From contig PEAM01000005.1 of assembly GCA_002753565.1 (NCBI GenBank), positions 101,845 through 165,844 on the forward strand: 64,000 nt of DNA, in the 5' to 3' direction. A program made the position numbers and the translations under genes. Positions 15,850 through 24,922 of the stretch are shown piece after piece. This DNA is from Magnetococcales bacterium. Lineage in GTDB: Bacteria; Pseudomonadota; Magnetococcia; Magnetococcales; JADFYX01. The notes beneath the pieces were generated by a model. The model did not search any database and had not been told where the DNA came from. It saw nothing but the letters and a program-made list of their open reading frames with translations. Position 1 is the first letter of the stretch. The number at the start of each line of letters is the position of its first letter.

Positions 15850-18465
15850 ATGGCTGATATTGATTTGAAGAACGATACCACCGACCTGCCTGACCAAGCT
15901 GAATCGGAATCTCTGACACTTTTTGGTCTAACGGCAACAGAAACCGATAAAACCGACAAAACCGATTTAGTCGATAACCAGGGCTTCTTGCAGGCAGTCT
16001 TCGGAACTAGCCAGCATGACAAACTCCCCTTCGTTGTCAGCTTTCCAGGAAACCCTTCTGATGTCCCCGGCGGTTCTTGGGCGGGTAGTCCATGGAAGAA
16101 TGATCCGGATGCAGCCGAGAATCTCACTGAATTCAGCAATAATTATTTTAGCCTCTCAGTATTTCGTCCTAATGATGCAATGCGTTATTACAGAAGGAAG
16201 TCACACTTTTCCGGACTCTACGCTGTGATGTTAGATGACATTGGAACAAAGATACCGATTGATAGAATAATATTGAAACCGTCATGGGTATTGGAAACAT
16301 CCGAGGGGAATTATCAGGTTGGTTATTTGTTAACTGATCCAATTACCGATGTATCTACCACAGATCGTTTGATAAAGGCTGTTATTGCTGCTGAACTTTG
16401 TGATCCTGGGGCAGATGGCCCAACTGCTCGTTTAGCCCGCCTTCCTGTTGCTATCAATGGAAAGCACACGCCACCGTTTCTGTGCCGCATGAGATTATGG
16501 ACCCCAGAGTTGCGTTATACCATCGGAGAGTTGGTTGACGGTCTGCAGTTGGACATGAGGGAAGCGAGAAGGCCCCGCCGCACCAAATCAACGTCTCCAA
16601 GAGAAGGGGCGAAAGCTGATGACCCGGTATTGGTACCTCGTCCTGATGAGAATATTATTATTGCAGCCCTTCGTGATCGAGGACTGTACAAAGCTCCACT
16701 GGGGGAAGGGAAACACGACATTACCTGTCCTTGGGTCGATGATCATACTGGTGCGGTTGACGGCGGTACCGCTTATTTTGAGCCCGACGATCATTGGCCT
16801 ATAGGTGGATTCAAATGTTTTCACGGGCATTGCGCCGACCGAAACATCCGAAATCTGCTTCTCTATCTGGAAGTGGAGGTCAATGCTGCTCGAATGAAAC
16901 CGACTATCCGTGTTGTGGCTGGTGAGATTCACCGGGTGGTGGATGCTGCCGAGCATGAGCTGGCACAGGCCAAGCGTTATTACCAACGTGGCGGATTGAT
17001 CGTTACTGTCTCAACTGATCCAGGCACCAAAGAGACCCGTGTCCAGGAGATTAGCCAACCGGCTTTGGTTCGGGCAATGTCAGGCGCAGCCACCTGGGAG
17101 AGGTTTGATGCCCGGGCTGGTTGTTGGGTCCGCATAGATCCACCAGCACGCCATGCAATGGTGCTATTTGATGCAACAGGATATCCACATCTTCCAGTCT
17201 TGAACGGGTTGGCTCGGCAGCCATACCTCCGTCCCGATGGTAGCCTGATGACGTCAGCGGGGTATGACTCTTTCACCGGCATGTTTGGGGTGTTTGATGC
17301 TAGGAGCTTCACAATCCCTGATAACCCATCAAAGGCCAGTGCGCTGTCGGCCATCTCGCTGTTAAATGATCTATTGTCCGAGTTTCAATTTGCAGCTGAT
17401 ACCGACAAGGCAGCAGCTCTGGTTGCCATTCTCACCGCTGCTGTTCGTCCGAGCCTGTCACATGCCCCGATGTTCCACGTTAAAGCTCACGTTGTCGGTT
17501 CGGGCAAAAGCTATCTGTGTGAGTTGATCACCGTATTCGGCACCCCTCAAAGGGGGACGCCGACTACCTTTCCCCGTGATGACGAGGAGTGCAGGAAGTT
17601 ACTGTTGGCTGAACTGCTGCGGGCGCCAGCCATCATCGAGTTCGACAATCTGACCAGCGACCTGCTAGCCCATAAGAGTCTCTGCACGGCTCTGACCTCG
17701 GAGCATATTAGTGGCCGGATTCTCGGGGTATCTAAAACCGCCACCGTCACCACCAGAACCCTATTTCTCTCCAGTGGTAACAACGTGGGGCCAATCCAGG
17801 ATATGACTAGGCGCTGTATCACAATCAATATAGATCCAGGAGTTGAAATTCCGGCAGCACGTACCTTTAAACGGCCTGATCTGGTCCGTGAGGTTCAGCG
17901 TGAGCGAGGCCGTTATGTATCGGCAGCCTTGACCATCGTTCGTGCCTGGATAGGGGCTGGCAGGCCGAAGTCAGAATGTAAATCATTGGCCAGCTACGGT
18001 GACTGGTCAGAGTTATGCCGTCAGCCCCTCATGTGGTTGGGGTGTGCAGATCCGACTGCTTCTGTGTTTGAGGCCATGGCGGAAGATCCAGATCGTGAGA
18101 CCTTGGGGCGACTTCTGACGGCATGGCATGCCGAGTTTGGAATGGCCCCTACAATGGTACGAGATGCGGTTAAAAGAGCGCACCAGCTCGATCATATGAT
18201 GACAATGAGCAAAGGGGAGCTTAAAGAGGTGCTTCATGACATTGCCGATGAGCGAGGTGAGATCAATCGGCGGCGACTTGGGTGGTGGATCAGGCGGCAC
18301 GCTGGTCGGATAGTCGATAATCTTCGTTTTGTGCGGTCCAGTGCCACTCTTTCAGCTGAAGCATGGCGGGCTGAATCGGTTTTATCGGTTTCATCGGTTT
18401 TGAATGCCCCAGATGGAAAAAGTGTCACGGCACCCGGTTTCAATTCTAACGGACAGGAGGGCTGA
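15850..18465 (+). CDS. Primase-helicase of an integrative element
   Basis: The 871-residue protein looks like a RepB-type or archaeo-eukaryotic primase-like N-terminal domain (YYRRKSHFSGLYAVMLDDIG, and GADGPTARLARLPVAINGK) joined to a C-terminal P-loop helicase region with VVGSGKSYLCELI near residue 550 and LRAPAIIEFDNLTSD as a possible Walker B strand. Proteins of this build replicate phages, satellites and plasmids. I chose the ATG at 15850; the longer frame from 15700 reads backwards into the preceding gene and the double dyad. Copies of the island repeat encode TETDKTDKTD near the N-terminus and SVLSVSSVL near the C-terminus. Stop 18465 is two bases before the excisionase. Confidence 0.75.
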   Translation: MADIDLKNDTTDLPDQAESESLTLFGLTATETDKTDKTDLVDNQGFLQAVFGTSQHDKLPFVVSFPGNPSDVPGGSWAGSPWKNDPDAAENLTEFSNNYFSLSVFRPNDAMRYYRRKSHFSGLYAVMLDDIGTKIPIDRIILKPSWVLETSEGNYQVGYLLTDPITDVSTTDRLIKAVIAAELCDPGADGPTARLARLPVAINGKHTPPFLCRMRLWTPELRYTIGELVDGLQLDMREARRPRRTKSTSPREGAKADDPVLVPRPDENIIIAALRDRGLYKAPLGEGKHDITCPWVDDHTGAVDGGTAYFEPDDHWPIGGFKCFHGHCADRNIRNLLLYLEVEVNAARMKPTIRVVAGEIHRVVDAAEHELAQAKRYYQRGGLIVTVSTDPGTKETRVQEISQPALVRAMSGAATWERFDARAGCWVRIDPPARHAMVLFDATGYPHLPVLNGLARQPYLRPDGSLMTSAGYDSFTGMFGVFDARSFTIPDNPSKASALSAISLLNDLLSEFQFAADTDKAAALVAILTAAVRPSLSHAPMFHVKAHVVGSGKSYLCELITVFGTPQRGTPTTFPRDDEECRKLLLAELLRAPAIIEFDNLTSDLLAHKSLCTALTSEHISGRILGVSKTATVTTRTLFLSSGNNVGPIQDMTRRCITINIDPGVEIPAARTFKRPDLVREVQRERGRYVSAALTIVRAWIGAGRPKSECKSLASYGDWSELCRQPLMWLGCADPTASVFEAMAEDPDRETLGRLLTAWHAEFGMAPTMVRDAVKRAHQLDHMMTMSKGELKEVLHDIADERGEINRRRLGWWIRRHAGRIVDNLRFVRSSATLSAEAWRAESVLSVSSVLNAPDGKSVTAPGFNSNGQEG
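15914..15967 (+). repeat. Dispersed island element, copy B
   Basis: TGACACTTTTT at 15914, a 16-bp spacer, then AAACCGATA, AAACCGACA and AAACCGATT from 15941 to 15967. The spacing of 27 bp is identical to copies A and C. It lies inside the primase gene close to its 5' end. Confidence 0.75.
18374..18427 (-). repeat. Dispersed island element, copy C
   Basis: On the minus strand: TGACACTTTTT from 18427, a 16-bp spacer, then AAACCGATG, AAACCGATA and AAACCGATT (18400 down to 18374), again with 27-bp spacing. It lies at the 3' end of the primase gene in inverted orientation relative to copy B, so the two copies flank almost the whole gene. Confidence 0.75.
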
Positions 18466-18467
18466 TC

Positions 18468-18656
18468 ATGACCAAGTGGGTGACGATCAAAAAACTGTCT
18501 GAACTAACCGGCTACAGCCAGGATGCCATCCGACACAAGATGAGTGGCGGAGTTTGGCCTGAGGGTATTCTCTGGCGGAAAGCCCCGGATAATCGGGTAA
18601 TGATCAACTTGAGGGAGTATGAGCGATGGGTGGAAGGGCAAATAAAAGTGGCGTGA
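18468..18656 (+). CDS. Excisionase-like small DNA-binding protein
   Basis: The 62-residue protein reads WVTIKKLSELTGYSQDAIRH followed by KMSGGVWPEGILWRKAPDNRVMINLREYERWVEGQ, the typical winged-helix pattern of Xis proteins that partner integrases. It overlaps the integrase start by 31 bases, so the two are co-translated. Its expected role is to bend the attachment-site DNA and steer the integrase towards excision of the island from ssrA. Confidence 0.85.
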   Translation: MTKWVTIKKLSELTGYSQDAIRHKMSGGVWPEGILWRKAPDNRVMINLREYERWVEGQIKVA

Positions 18657-19792
18657 CTGTGAGGGGTGACAGCATTCAGATCGATTTCCGGTACCGTGGT
18701 GTGCGGTGCCGGGAAACACTTAAGCTGACTGCCACAAAGGCGAATATGAAGTATGCTGAGAATTTTCGGCGTATCATACTCCATGAGATTGCCACGGGTA
18801 GTTTTGACTATGCTGCCCATTTTCCAGACTCTAAGCGAGCCGCCATGTTTGGTTTTGCTCGGGGCGGGAATGAAACGGTGGAGGTTGCCATGAAGGGATA
18901 TATGGCAGCCATCCATCGCACTACAGCGGTCTCCACCTTTAGAGATTACGAGAGTGCAGTACGACATCATCTGATTCCTGCTTTTGGGCATATTCAGCTA
19001 AAACATCTTGCTGCAGCTCAGGTCCGTGCTTGGATTAGCACTTTGGATATTTCTAACAAGCGCATCAACAACGTGATGGTACCACTCAGGGGTATGCTCA
19101 AAGATGCCTTTGCTGACGGTATCATTGACAAAGACCCCATGGCCCGCATTAAAAACCTGCCTGTAGTGCGTGAAGATCCTGACCCATTCAGCCCTGAAGA
19201 GCAGGAGGCCATCCTGGCAGAGTTGCGACCACAGGCGCACAACCTAATCAAGTTTGCCTTATGGACTGGACTGCGAACGGGTGAGTTGATCGCTTTGGAA
19301 TGGGGTGATATCGACTGGAAACGGGGTGAGGTAGTTGTGCGACGGTCAATCACAAGAAAGACGGTGAAGACCCCAAAGACAGCTGCCGGTATGCGAGAGA
19401 TCAAATTGCTAGGCCCTGCCATGGATGCTCTGACAAATCAAAAGGCACTGACCTTTCTGGAAGGTGGGCGTGTATTTTACAATGACCGTACCAATAGCCC
19501 TTGGGAGACTGATGCACAAATTCGCCGCACAGCCTGGGAGTACGCCATTAAAAAGTCTGGGGTACGCTATCGGAGTCCATATCAAACCCGTCACACCTAC
19601 GCCTCTATGATGCTTTCAGCCGGAGAGTCTCCTATGTGGGTCGCCAGACAAATGGGGCATCGTGATTGGGGGCTGATCAGAACCCGATATGGTCGATGGA
19701 TTCCTCAAGCTGATGAGGGGGCGGGAAGCCGTGCTGAGGCTCTATTTAGCCACAAAATGGCCACAAATAAAAAAGCCAACCAGTGTAAGTGA
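18626..19792 (+). CDS. Tyrosine integrase of the ssrA island
   Basis: The 388-residue protein has an N-terminal arm-binding domain (VRGDSIQIDFRYRGVRCRETL), a core-binding SAM-like domain, and a catalytic domain with GLRTGELIALEW (Arg217), YQTRHTYASMML (Arg322; the box-II histidine is replaced by tyrosine, as is common in this subfamily) and MGHRDWGLIRTRYGRW (catalytic Tyr355). All key residues are present. It ends 21 bases before the tmRNA 3' end, the usual position for an integrase that targets ssrA. Two candidate arm sites lie within its last codons. It catalyses integration and, with the excisionase, excision. Confidence 0.95.
   Translation: MGGRANKSGVTVRGDSIQIDFRYRGVRCRETLKLTATKANMKYAENFRRIILHEIATGSFDYAAHFPDSKRAAMFGFARGGNETVEVAMKGYMAAIHRTTAVSTFRDYESAVRHHLIPAFGHIQLKHLAAAQVRAWISTLDISNKRINNVMVPLRGMLKDAFADGIIDKDPMARIKNLPVVREDPDPFSPEEQEAILAELRPQAHNLIKFALWTGLRTGELIALEWGDIDWKRGEVVVRRSITRKTVKTPKTAAGMREIKLLGPAMDALTNQKALTFLEGGRVFYNDRTNSPWETDAQIRRTAWEYAIKKSGVRYRSPYQTRHTYASMMLSAGESPMWVARQMGHRDWGLIRTRYGRWIPQADEGAGSRAEALFSHKMATNKKANQCK
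19747..19766. promoter_or_regulatory. Candidate integrase arm-type sites, right end
   Basis: TAGCCACAA (19747) and TGGCCACAA (19758) are 11 bp apart and match the three phased copies at the left end of the island. They overlap the last codons of the integrase gene, so the protein sequence there is constrained by the DNA sites if they are real. Confidence 0.5.
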
Positions 19793-19813
19793 TTGACTTT
19801 TAAAGTAAAAAAT

Positions 19814-20176
<363 letters not shown>

Positions 20177-20366
20177 GATTTCAGGATACTTCACAAGTAC
20201 GATATCCTCTTTTGTTTTTTTTTTCAATCTTTATCAATTTTTTCGTTACCCATTTTTATGGAGAAAGCAGGATTCGATGGAAACGATTGCTGTGTGCCGA
20301 GGGTATTTATGTTAGATTTGGCAGACCTTTGATAGCTTTTTTGATGGATGATTGGTAAGGGATGCA
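20177..20366. promoter_or_regulatory. Divergent promoter region of ssrA and the DUF1643-like gene
   Basis: On the minus strand a possible -10 element TATCCT lies six bases before the tmRNA 5' end; a clear -35 is not visible. The region is AT-rich with long A/T runs. No gene fits here. Confidence 0.4.
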
Positions 20367-21074
20367 ATGGAAAATCCAAATCGATTAAGAGCAGCAGATC
20401 TGAAAAAAAAGTTTGCTGTTTTCGGTCACTTTTATCAATTCTCTTCTGCTGGTCATGCGTGTGCCTGTCGCTCGTTGCTGGAGCTGGTTGCCCATCATCG
20501 TGTGCCGGGAGAGACCAGTCAACTGGGGGCTGCTCGGCCTGATCTGTTGGTTGTGATGATGAACCCAGGCTCATCACGCCCGCTGAACCCTGATTACCGG
20601 CCCCCCACTGTTGACCGATGGCACCAGGTGCCAGACTCTCGGGAGTGGGTATTGACACGACCGGACAATACTCAGTATCAAATCATGCGTTTGATGGCGG
20701 CTTTGGGTCTGGAGCATGGGCGGGTTTTGAATCTTTCGGATCTTAGAGAGCCGAAGAGCCCTGTTCTTTTTAAAAAAATGGCAGATCTGGAAGGGGTTCC
20801 TCATGGAGAAGGACACTCTGTTTTCAGCTCACCCAGAGGACAGGAGTTGAAAAATTTGCTAGAGTATCAGTCGGCTAACAAATCGGTTTTGGTGGGGTGG
20901 GGGAGGGATAGAGCGTTGCTGCCTCTTGCTCGACTGGCGTTGGATCGGTTTTCAGGTTGGACGCTGTATGGGCAGCCGGTGAATGGGGAGGGGACGCTCT
21001 ATTCTCACCCCAGCCCCATGTTGCAGCGGATGAAAGAGGCGTGGTTGGATCAGGTTTTAAAGCAGATTGGTTGA
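20367..21074 (+). CDS. DUF1643-like protein
   Basis: The 235-residue protein contains LLVVMMNPGSSRPLNPDY near residue 60, then DNTQYQIMRLMAALG and VLNLSDLREPKS, and late in the protein SVLVGWGRDRALLPLARLA. These match the conserved stretches of DUF1643-type proteins, which have the MNPS(x)A motif and no established function. No signal peptide or membrane segment is seen. I prefer the ATG at 20367, preceded by AAGGGA, over an upstream TTG. It is transcribed away from ssrA, and its stop is 49 bases before the BepA-like gene. Confidence 0.65.
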   Translation: MENPNRLRAADLKKKFAVFGHFYQFSSAGHACACRSLLELVAHHRVPGETSQLGAARPDLLVVMMNPGSSRPLNPDYRPPTVDRWHQVPDSREWVLTRPDNTQYQIMRLMAALGLEHGRVLNLSDLREPKSPVLFKKMADLEGVPHGEGHSVFSSPRGQELKNLLEYQSANKSVLVGWGRDRALLPLARLALDRFSGWTLYGQPVNGEGTLYSHPSPMLQRMKEAWLDQVLKQIG

Positions 21075-21123
21075 CGGGTAGTTTTTTTGGCCTTTCACAC
21101 AGAGGATTATTTGGGAAAACAAT

Positions 21124-22677
21124 ATGACTATAAAAAAAATGATCTCACTCTTGGCTCTTCTCATGGTTCTCTCGGCCTGTGCGGTTAACCCGGTTACCGG
21201 GAAGAGTGAACTGGCGCTGATTTCGGAGTCTCAGGAGATGGCCATTGGGAAAAAACAGTATGGACCCAGCAGGCAGGGGCAGGGGGGGGACTATGTTGCG
21301 GACCCGGCTCTGGTCACCTATGTTCAGCAGGTTGGACAGCGGCTTGCCAAGGTAAGTGACCGGCAGCTTCCTTATGAGTTTGTGGTGATCAACAGCTCGG
21401 TTCCCAACGCCTGGGCGCTTCCGGGGGGAAAAATTGCCATCAATCGTGGGTTGTTGTTGGAGTTGACCAGTGAGGCGGAGTTGGCGGCTGTTTTGGGGCA
21501 TGAGATTGTTCATGCGGCGGCTCGTCATTCGGCCCAGGGCATCGAGCGGGGCATGTTGATGCAGGGGGCGGTGATGGCGGCCGGTATAGCGACTCAAAAC
21601 AGTGGCTATTCTGATTTGGCCATTAAAGGGGCTGGGCTGGCTGCCAACCTGGTCAACCATAAGTATGGTCGGGATGCGGAGCGGGAGTCGGACCATTATG
21701 GCATGAAATATATGGAGAAGGCCGGTTATGATGTTCGAGCAGCCATCGCCTTGCAAGAGACATTTGTCCGGCTGAGCAAGTCGAATAACAGCAACTGGTT
21801 GACCGGCCTGTTTGCCAGCCATCCCCCTTCTCAGGAGCGGGTGGATAATAATCGTCGAGACGCTGAGCTTTTGACGCCGGGGGGTGAGGTGGGAGAAGCG
21901 CGGTATCAGCAGGCTATTGCCCATCTAAAAAAAGTAAAGCCTGCCTACGATGCCTATGACGAAGGGGTGAAGGCCCTTAAAGAAAAAAAATATGATCAGG
22001 CGAGAGCATTGGCAGAAAAGGCTATCTCCATCGAGCCAAAAGAGGGGCTTTTCCATGCGCTGTTAGGAGAGGCTCAGCAGGGCAAGGGGGCAAAAAATAC
22101 AGCGTTGACCAGCTACAGTCGGGCGATTCAGGCCAACCCGGACTTTTTCTATTTTTATGAAAAGAGAGGGGAACTCCAGAATCAACTGGGCTATTCAGCT
22201 GGAGCCAAAAAGGATCTGGAGCGGGGGGCCGCCCTGTTTCCGACCGCCGCCTCTTATCTGGCTCTGGGTCAATTTGCCGAACAAGAGGGGAATACCAAGC
22301 AAGCCATTGAATACTATCGTGATGCGGCACAGTCGAACTCCCAGAGTGGCCGACTGGCTCAGCAATCCTTGGTGCAGTTGGATCTGCAGGATCATCCCAG
22401 TCGATATTTGAAAGCCCATTTTGTGTTGGATAGAGCCGGGCGTCTGCTGGTTTCGGTCAAGAACCCCACCGATTTTCCTGTCGATCAGCTGCGGGTAGCT
22501 CTCTATTATTTGAACCAAAAAAGGCAAAGAGAGCAGGTGACCCTTAGGCTGAATGGGGTTGTTGCTCCCCAACAGTCCCTTATGGTTCGTACCGGAATTG
22601 AGTCCATGAATGGCCATCAACTCCGTGAGAGAGGATTTCAGGTGCAGGTGGTGGGAGCCAGGGTTGCGGGTCACTAG
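21124..22677 (+). CDS. M48 metalloprotease lipoprotein with TPR repeats (BepA-like)
   Basis: The 517-residue protein starts with a lipoprotein signal (SLLALLMVLSAC, lipobox LSAC), so it is probably anchored at the periplasmic face of a membrane. The protease domain has HEIVH at residues 126-130 and a downstream ESDHYGMKYM carrying the third zinc ligand. The C-terminal half is made of TPR-like repeats (ARALAEKAISIEPKEGLFHALLG and others). This layout matches BepA/YfgC, which checks assembly of the LPS transporter LptD and other outer-membrane proteins. The active site is intact. A BepA-type role is inferred from architecture. Confidence 0.88.
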   Translation: MTIKKMISLLALLMVLSACAVNPVTGKSELALISESQEMAIGKKQYGPSRQGQGGDYVADPALVTYVQQVGQRLAKVSDRQLPYEFVVINSSVPNAWALPGGKIAINRGLLLELTSEAELAAVLGHEIVHAAARHSAQGIERGMLMQGAVMAAGIATQNSGYSDLAIKGAGLAANLVNHKYGRDAERESDHYGMKYMEKAGYDVRAAIALQETFVRLSKSNNSNWLTGLFASHPPSQERVDNNRRDAELLTPGGEVGEARYQQAIAHLKKVKPAYDAYDEGVKALKEKKYDQARALAEKAISIEPKEGLFHALLGEAQQGKGAKNTALTSYSRAIQANPDFFYFYEKRGELQNQLGYSAGAKKDLERGAALFPTAASYLALGQFAEQEGNTKQAIEYYRDAAQSNSQSGRLAQQSLVQLDLQDHPSRYLKAHFVLDRAGRLLVSVKNPTDFPVDQLRVALYYLNQKRQREQVTLRLNGVVAPQQSLMVRTGIESMNGHQLRERGFQVQVVGARVAGH

Positions 22678-22699
22678 GGGAGTCTCTGCAGACTCCCCT
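22676..22699. terminator. Hairpin between convergent genes
   Basis: A perfect 10-bp stem (AGGGGAGTCT pairing with AGACTCCCCT) and a CTGC loop begin within the stop codon of the metalloprotease gene. The convergent foldase gene ends at 22763. No clear T-run follows, so it could be a bidirectional terminator of moderate strength. Confidence 0.5.
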
Positions 22700-22762
22700 G
22701 GTGTTTGTGGTTGATGTGGCTTCCCTGGGAATGGGGCGGCACCGTGGTTGTTTGTCTGTGGA

Positions 22763-24664
22763 TTAAAATTGGTCCAACATGCTGTTGTTGATGCGAATAT
22801 CAGACTTTTTCCAGAGACCGTTCAGATAGCTGGTAAGGTGTTCCATTCCCAGGGTCTGTTGCAGTTTTTCTCGGAGGGCCTGAGCCGATTTTTCGTACTC
22901 TTCCGGGTTGGCTGGGGTGATCTTTTGAAGCCGAACCAGGGTAAAGCCATCGCCCTCTTCGATGAGGTCCGGGTGGTCGGCCTTTTTCAGGGATAGTTTG
23001 AAGGCTGCCGCGCGAATGGCCGGAGAAGGGGCATCTTTGCCACCATCTCGTGTAAAGGGGGCGGACTCTTTGGTCTGGATGGATTGATGGCTTTTGGCGG
23101 CATCCTGCCAGCTTTTTCCTTCGGATAACGCTTTTTGAGCTGCTTCCATCCACTCACGGGCTTTCTCACGGGCTCTCTCTTTTCGATAAGCAGACAGCAC
23201 CTCTTCCCTGGCCTCTTTCAGGCTTCTGGGGGCAGGCTCCTTTTTACCCAACACCTCCAGAGCAAAGAAACGGTTGTCGGGGAGTTCGATCACTGGGCTG
23301 ATCTCCCCTTTGGGGGTAGAGAAGGCGGCATCCAGGAAGGGGCCCTCTTTTTCAATCCCCTCCAGCTTGTCTGTATCGGTCCGGCTGAAAAAATCGGTCT
23401 CACGATAGCGTAGATTGAGGTCGGCGGAGATGGTTTTCAAATCTCCCGAGGCAAAGATCTGATCTTCCATGGTGATGGAGCGATCATAGACCTGATTGGC
23501 TGCTTGGCGTTCGATGAGGAGGGGTTGAATCTGTTGGGTCACCTCTGCCAGGGTTTTGGTTCGTCCCGGATGAATTTTATCCACTTGAATCAGGTGATAG
23601 CCAAACTGGGTTTTGATGGGTTTGGACCGCTCTCCTTCTGCCAGGGAGAAGGTTGCCTCTTCGAAGGGTTTAACCATCATGCCGCGTCCAAACTCACCCA
23701 GGGAGCCGCCCTGAGCGGCGGAGATATCTTGGGAAAGCTCTTTGGCGACCGCTTCGAAGCTTTCACCAGCCTGGAGTCTCTTTTCGGCGAGTTGGATGGT
23801 TTCCAGGGCTGTGGCTTCGTCCACATCCCCTTTTATTTTAATGAGGATATGCCGCGCCTCTCGGGTCTCCTGTTGGATGTAGCTATCCAGGTTTTCGTCA
23901 TAATAGTCTTGAAGCGCCTTTTGGGATACGGTGATGGAACCACGGACGCTGTCGGTGTTGAGCAGGATATGGCGCACTTTAACCTGGGCAGAGGACATGA
24001 ACTGATCGATATGTTCGCTCAGATAGGCCTGCAGGGTGGCATCATCGGGGTGGAAAGTGTTTTCAAGGTCGGCTGGTCTGAGGGTCATGGTGGCAATTTG
24101 GCGGCTTTCATTGGCCAGTTCAAAACTGTCTCTGACCAAAATTTCCGGGGTGTAAGCAAGGAGGCCTACCGCCTGGCGCAGTTGATTGGTTAAGAGTTCC
24201 GTTGTTAACTGAGACTCGTACTCGGCAGGTGTGAGACGGTTGTTGCGCAGAAGCAGGTCATAACGGCCTTTGTCGAATGTTCCCCCACTTTGAAAAGCCG
24301 GATTTTCGGCAATTGCCTTGCGAAGGGTCTCCGGTGAGATGGTCAGGCGGAGTTGTTGTCCGGCTTCTTGGATGAGATGTTGGTTGATGAGGGCGTTGAG
24401 GGTCTGCTGTTTCAGGCCGAGAACTTCGGCCATTTTTTTATCGAGGGTGCCCCCGAACCGCTGCCGCATGCGTTGGAACTCCGTATCGTAGGCCAAGGAG
24501 TACTCCCGCGGGGTGATGGTCCAGTTCTTGGCCTCTACCAGAGGTGTCTGAGTGGTCCGACCCAGGTCATCTCCGACGCCCCAGACGACAAAGCTCAGAG
24601 CGATAAAAACCAGAAGTATCTTGATAACCCAAGAGTTGGCTCCGCGACGCATTACGTTCAACAT
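22763..24664 (-). CDS. ppiD: PpiD/SurA-type periplasmic peptidyl-prolyl isomerase
   Basis: The protein has about 633 residues. It begins MLNVMRRGANSWVIKILLVFIALSFVVWG, a short cytoplasmic stretch plus one membrane anchor as in PpiD. The N-terminal SurA-like chaperone part follows. The parvulin domain is around residues 240-350 (ARHILIKIKG, GGSLGEFGRGMMVKPFEEATFSL, TQFGYHLIQVDKI). A second, degenerate parvulin-like region and a helical end complete it. PpiD helps newly exported proteins fold at the Sec exit. I chose the ATG at 24664 because upstream residues do not fit the family. Confidence 0.85.
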   Translation of the reverse strand: MLNVMRRGANSWVIKILLVFIALSFVVWGVGDDLGRTTQTPLVEAKNWTITPREYSLAYDTEFQRMRQRFGGTLDKKMAEVLGLKQQTLNALINQHLIQEAGQQLRLTISPETLRKAIAENPAFQSGGTFDKGRYDLLLRNNRLTPAEYESQLTTELLTNQLRQAVGLLAYTPEILVRDSFELANESRQIATMTLRPADLENTFHPDDATLQAYLSEHIDQFMSSAQVKVRHILLNTDSVRGSITVSQKALQDYYDENLDSYIQQETREARHILIKIKGDVDEATALETIQLAEKRLQAGESFEAVAKELSQDISAAQGGSLGEFGRGMMVKPFEEATFSLAEGERSKPIKTQFGYHLIQVDKIHPGRTKTLAEVTQQIQPLLIERQAANQVYDRSITMEDQIFASGDLKTISADLNLRYRETDFFSRTDTDKLEGIEKEGPFLDAAFSTPKGEISPVIELPDNRFFALEVLGKKEPAPRSLKEAREEVLSAYRKERAREKAREWMEAAQKALSEGKSWQDAAKSHQSIQTKESAPFTRDGGKDAPSPAIRAAAFKLSLKKADHPDLIEEGDGFTLVRLQKITPANPEEYEKSAQALREKLQQTLGMEHLTSYLNGLWKKSDIRINNSMLDQF

Positions 24665-24922
24665 GGGACTGGACTCCGAAAAAAAACAAGGATGACAAGG
24701 TTGGCAGAAAAAAACTGAATAATCGGCCCCTGAACCCACCATTCTGGCCCACCCTTGCCGGCAATGTAAAGGGCTCTCTTTCCGGTTCTGGACGCTTTAG
24801 ATACGGTTCCCAGGGGTGATTGGATGACAAATAAATGGAAATCCTGCTAGAATTCCGGTTTGGCGTCGAACTCTTTTTTGAATAAACCAGCGTGTCATCC
24901 TGATCCTGACGATGTTCTTAAC

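Noticed and set aside
23504..24193. 229-codon plus-strand frame opposite the PpiD-type gene
   Set aside because: Antisense to a full, well-conserved foldase gene; no independent support.
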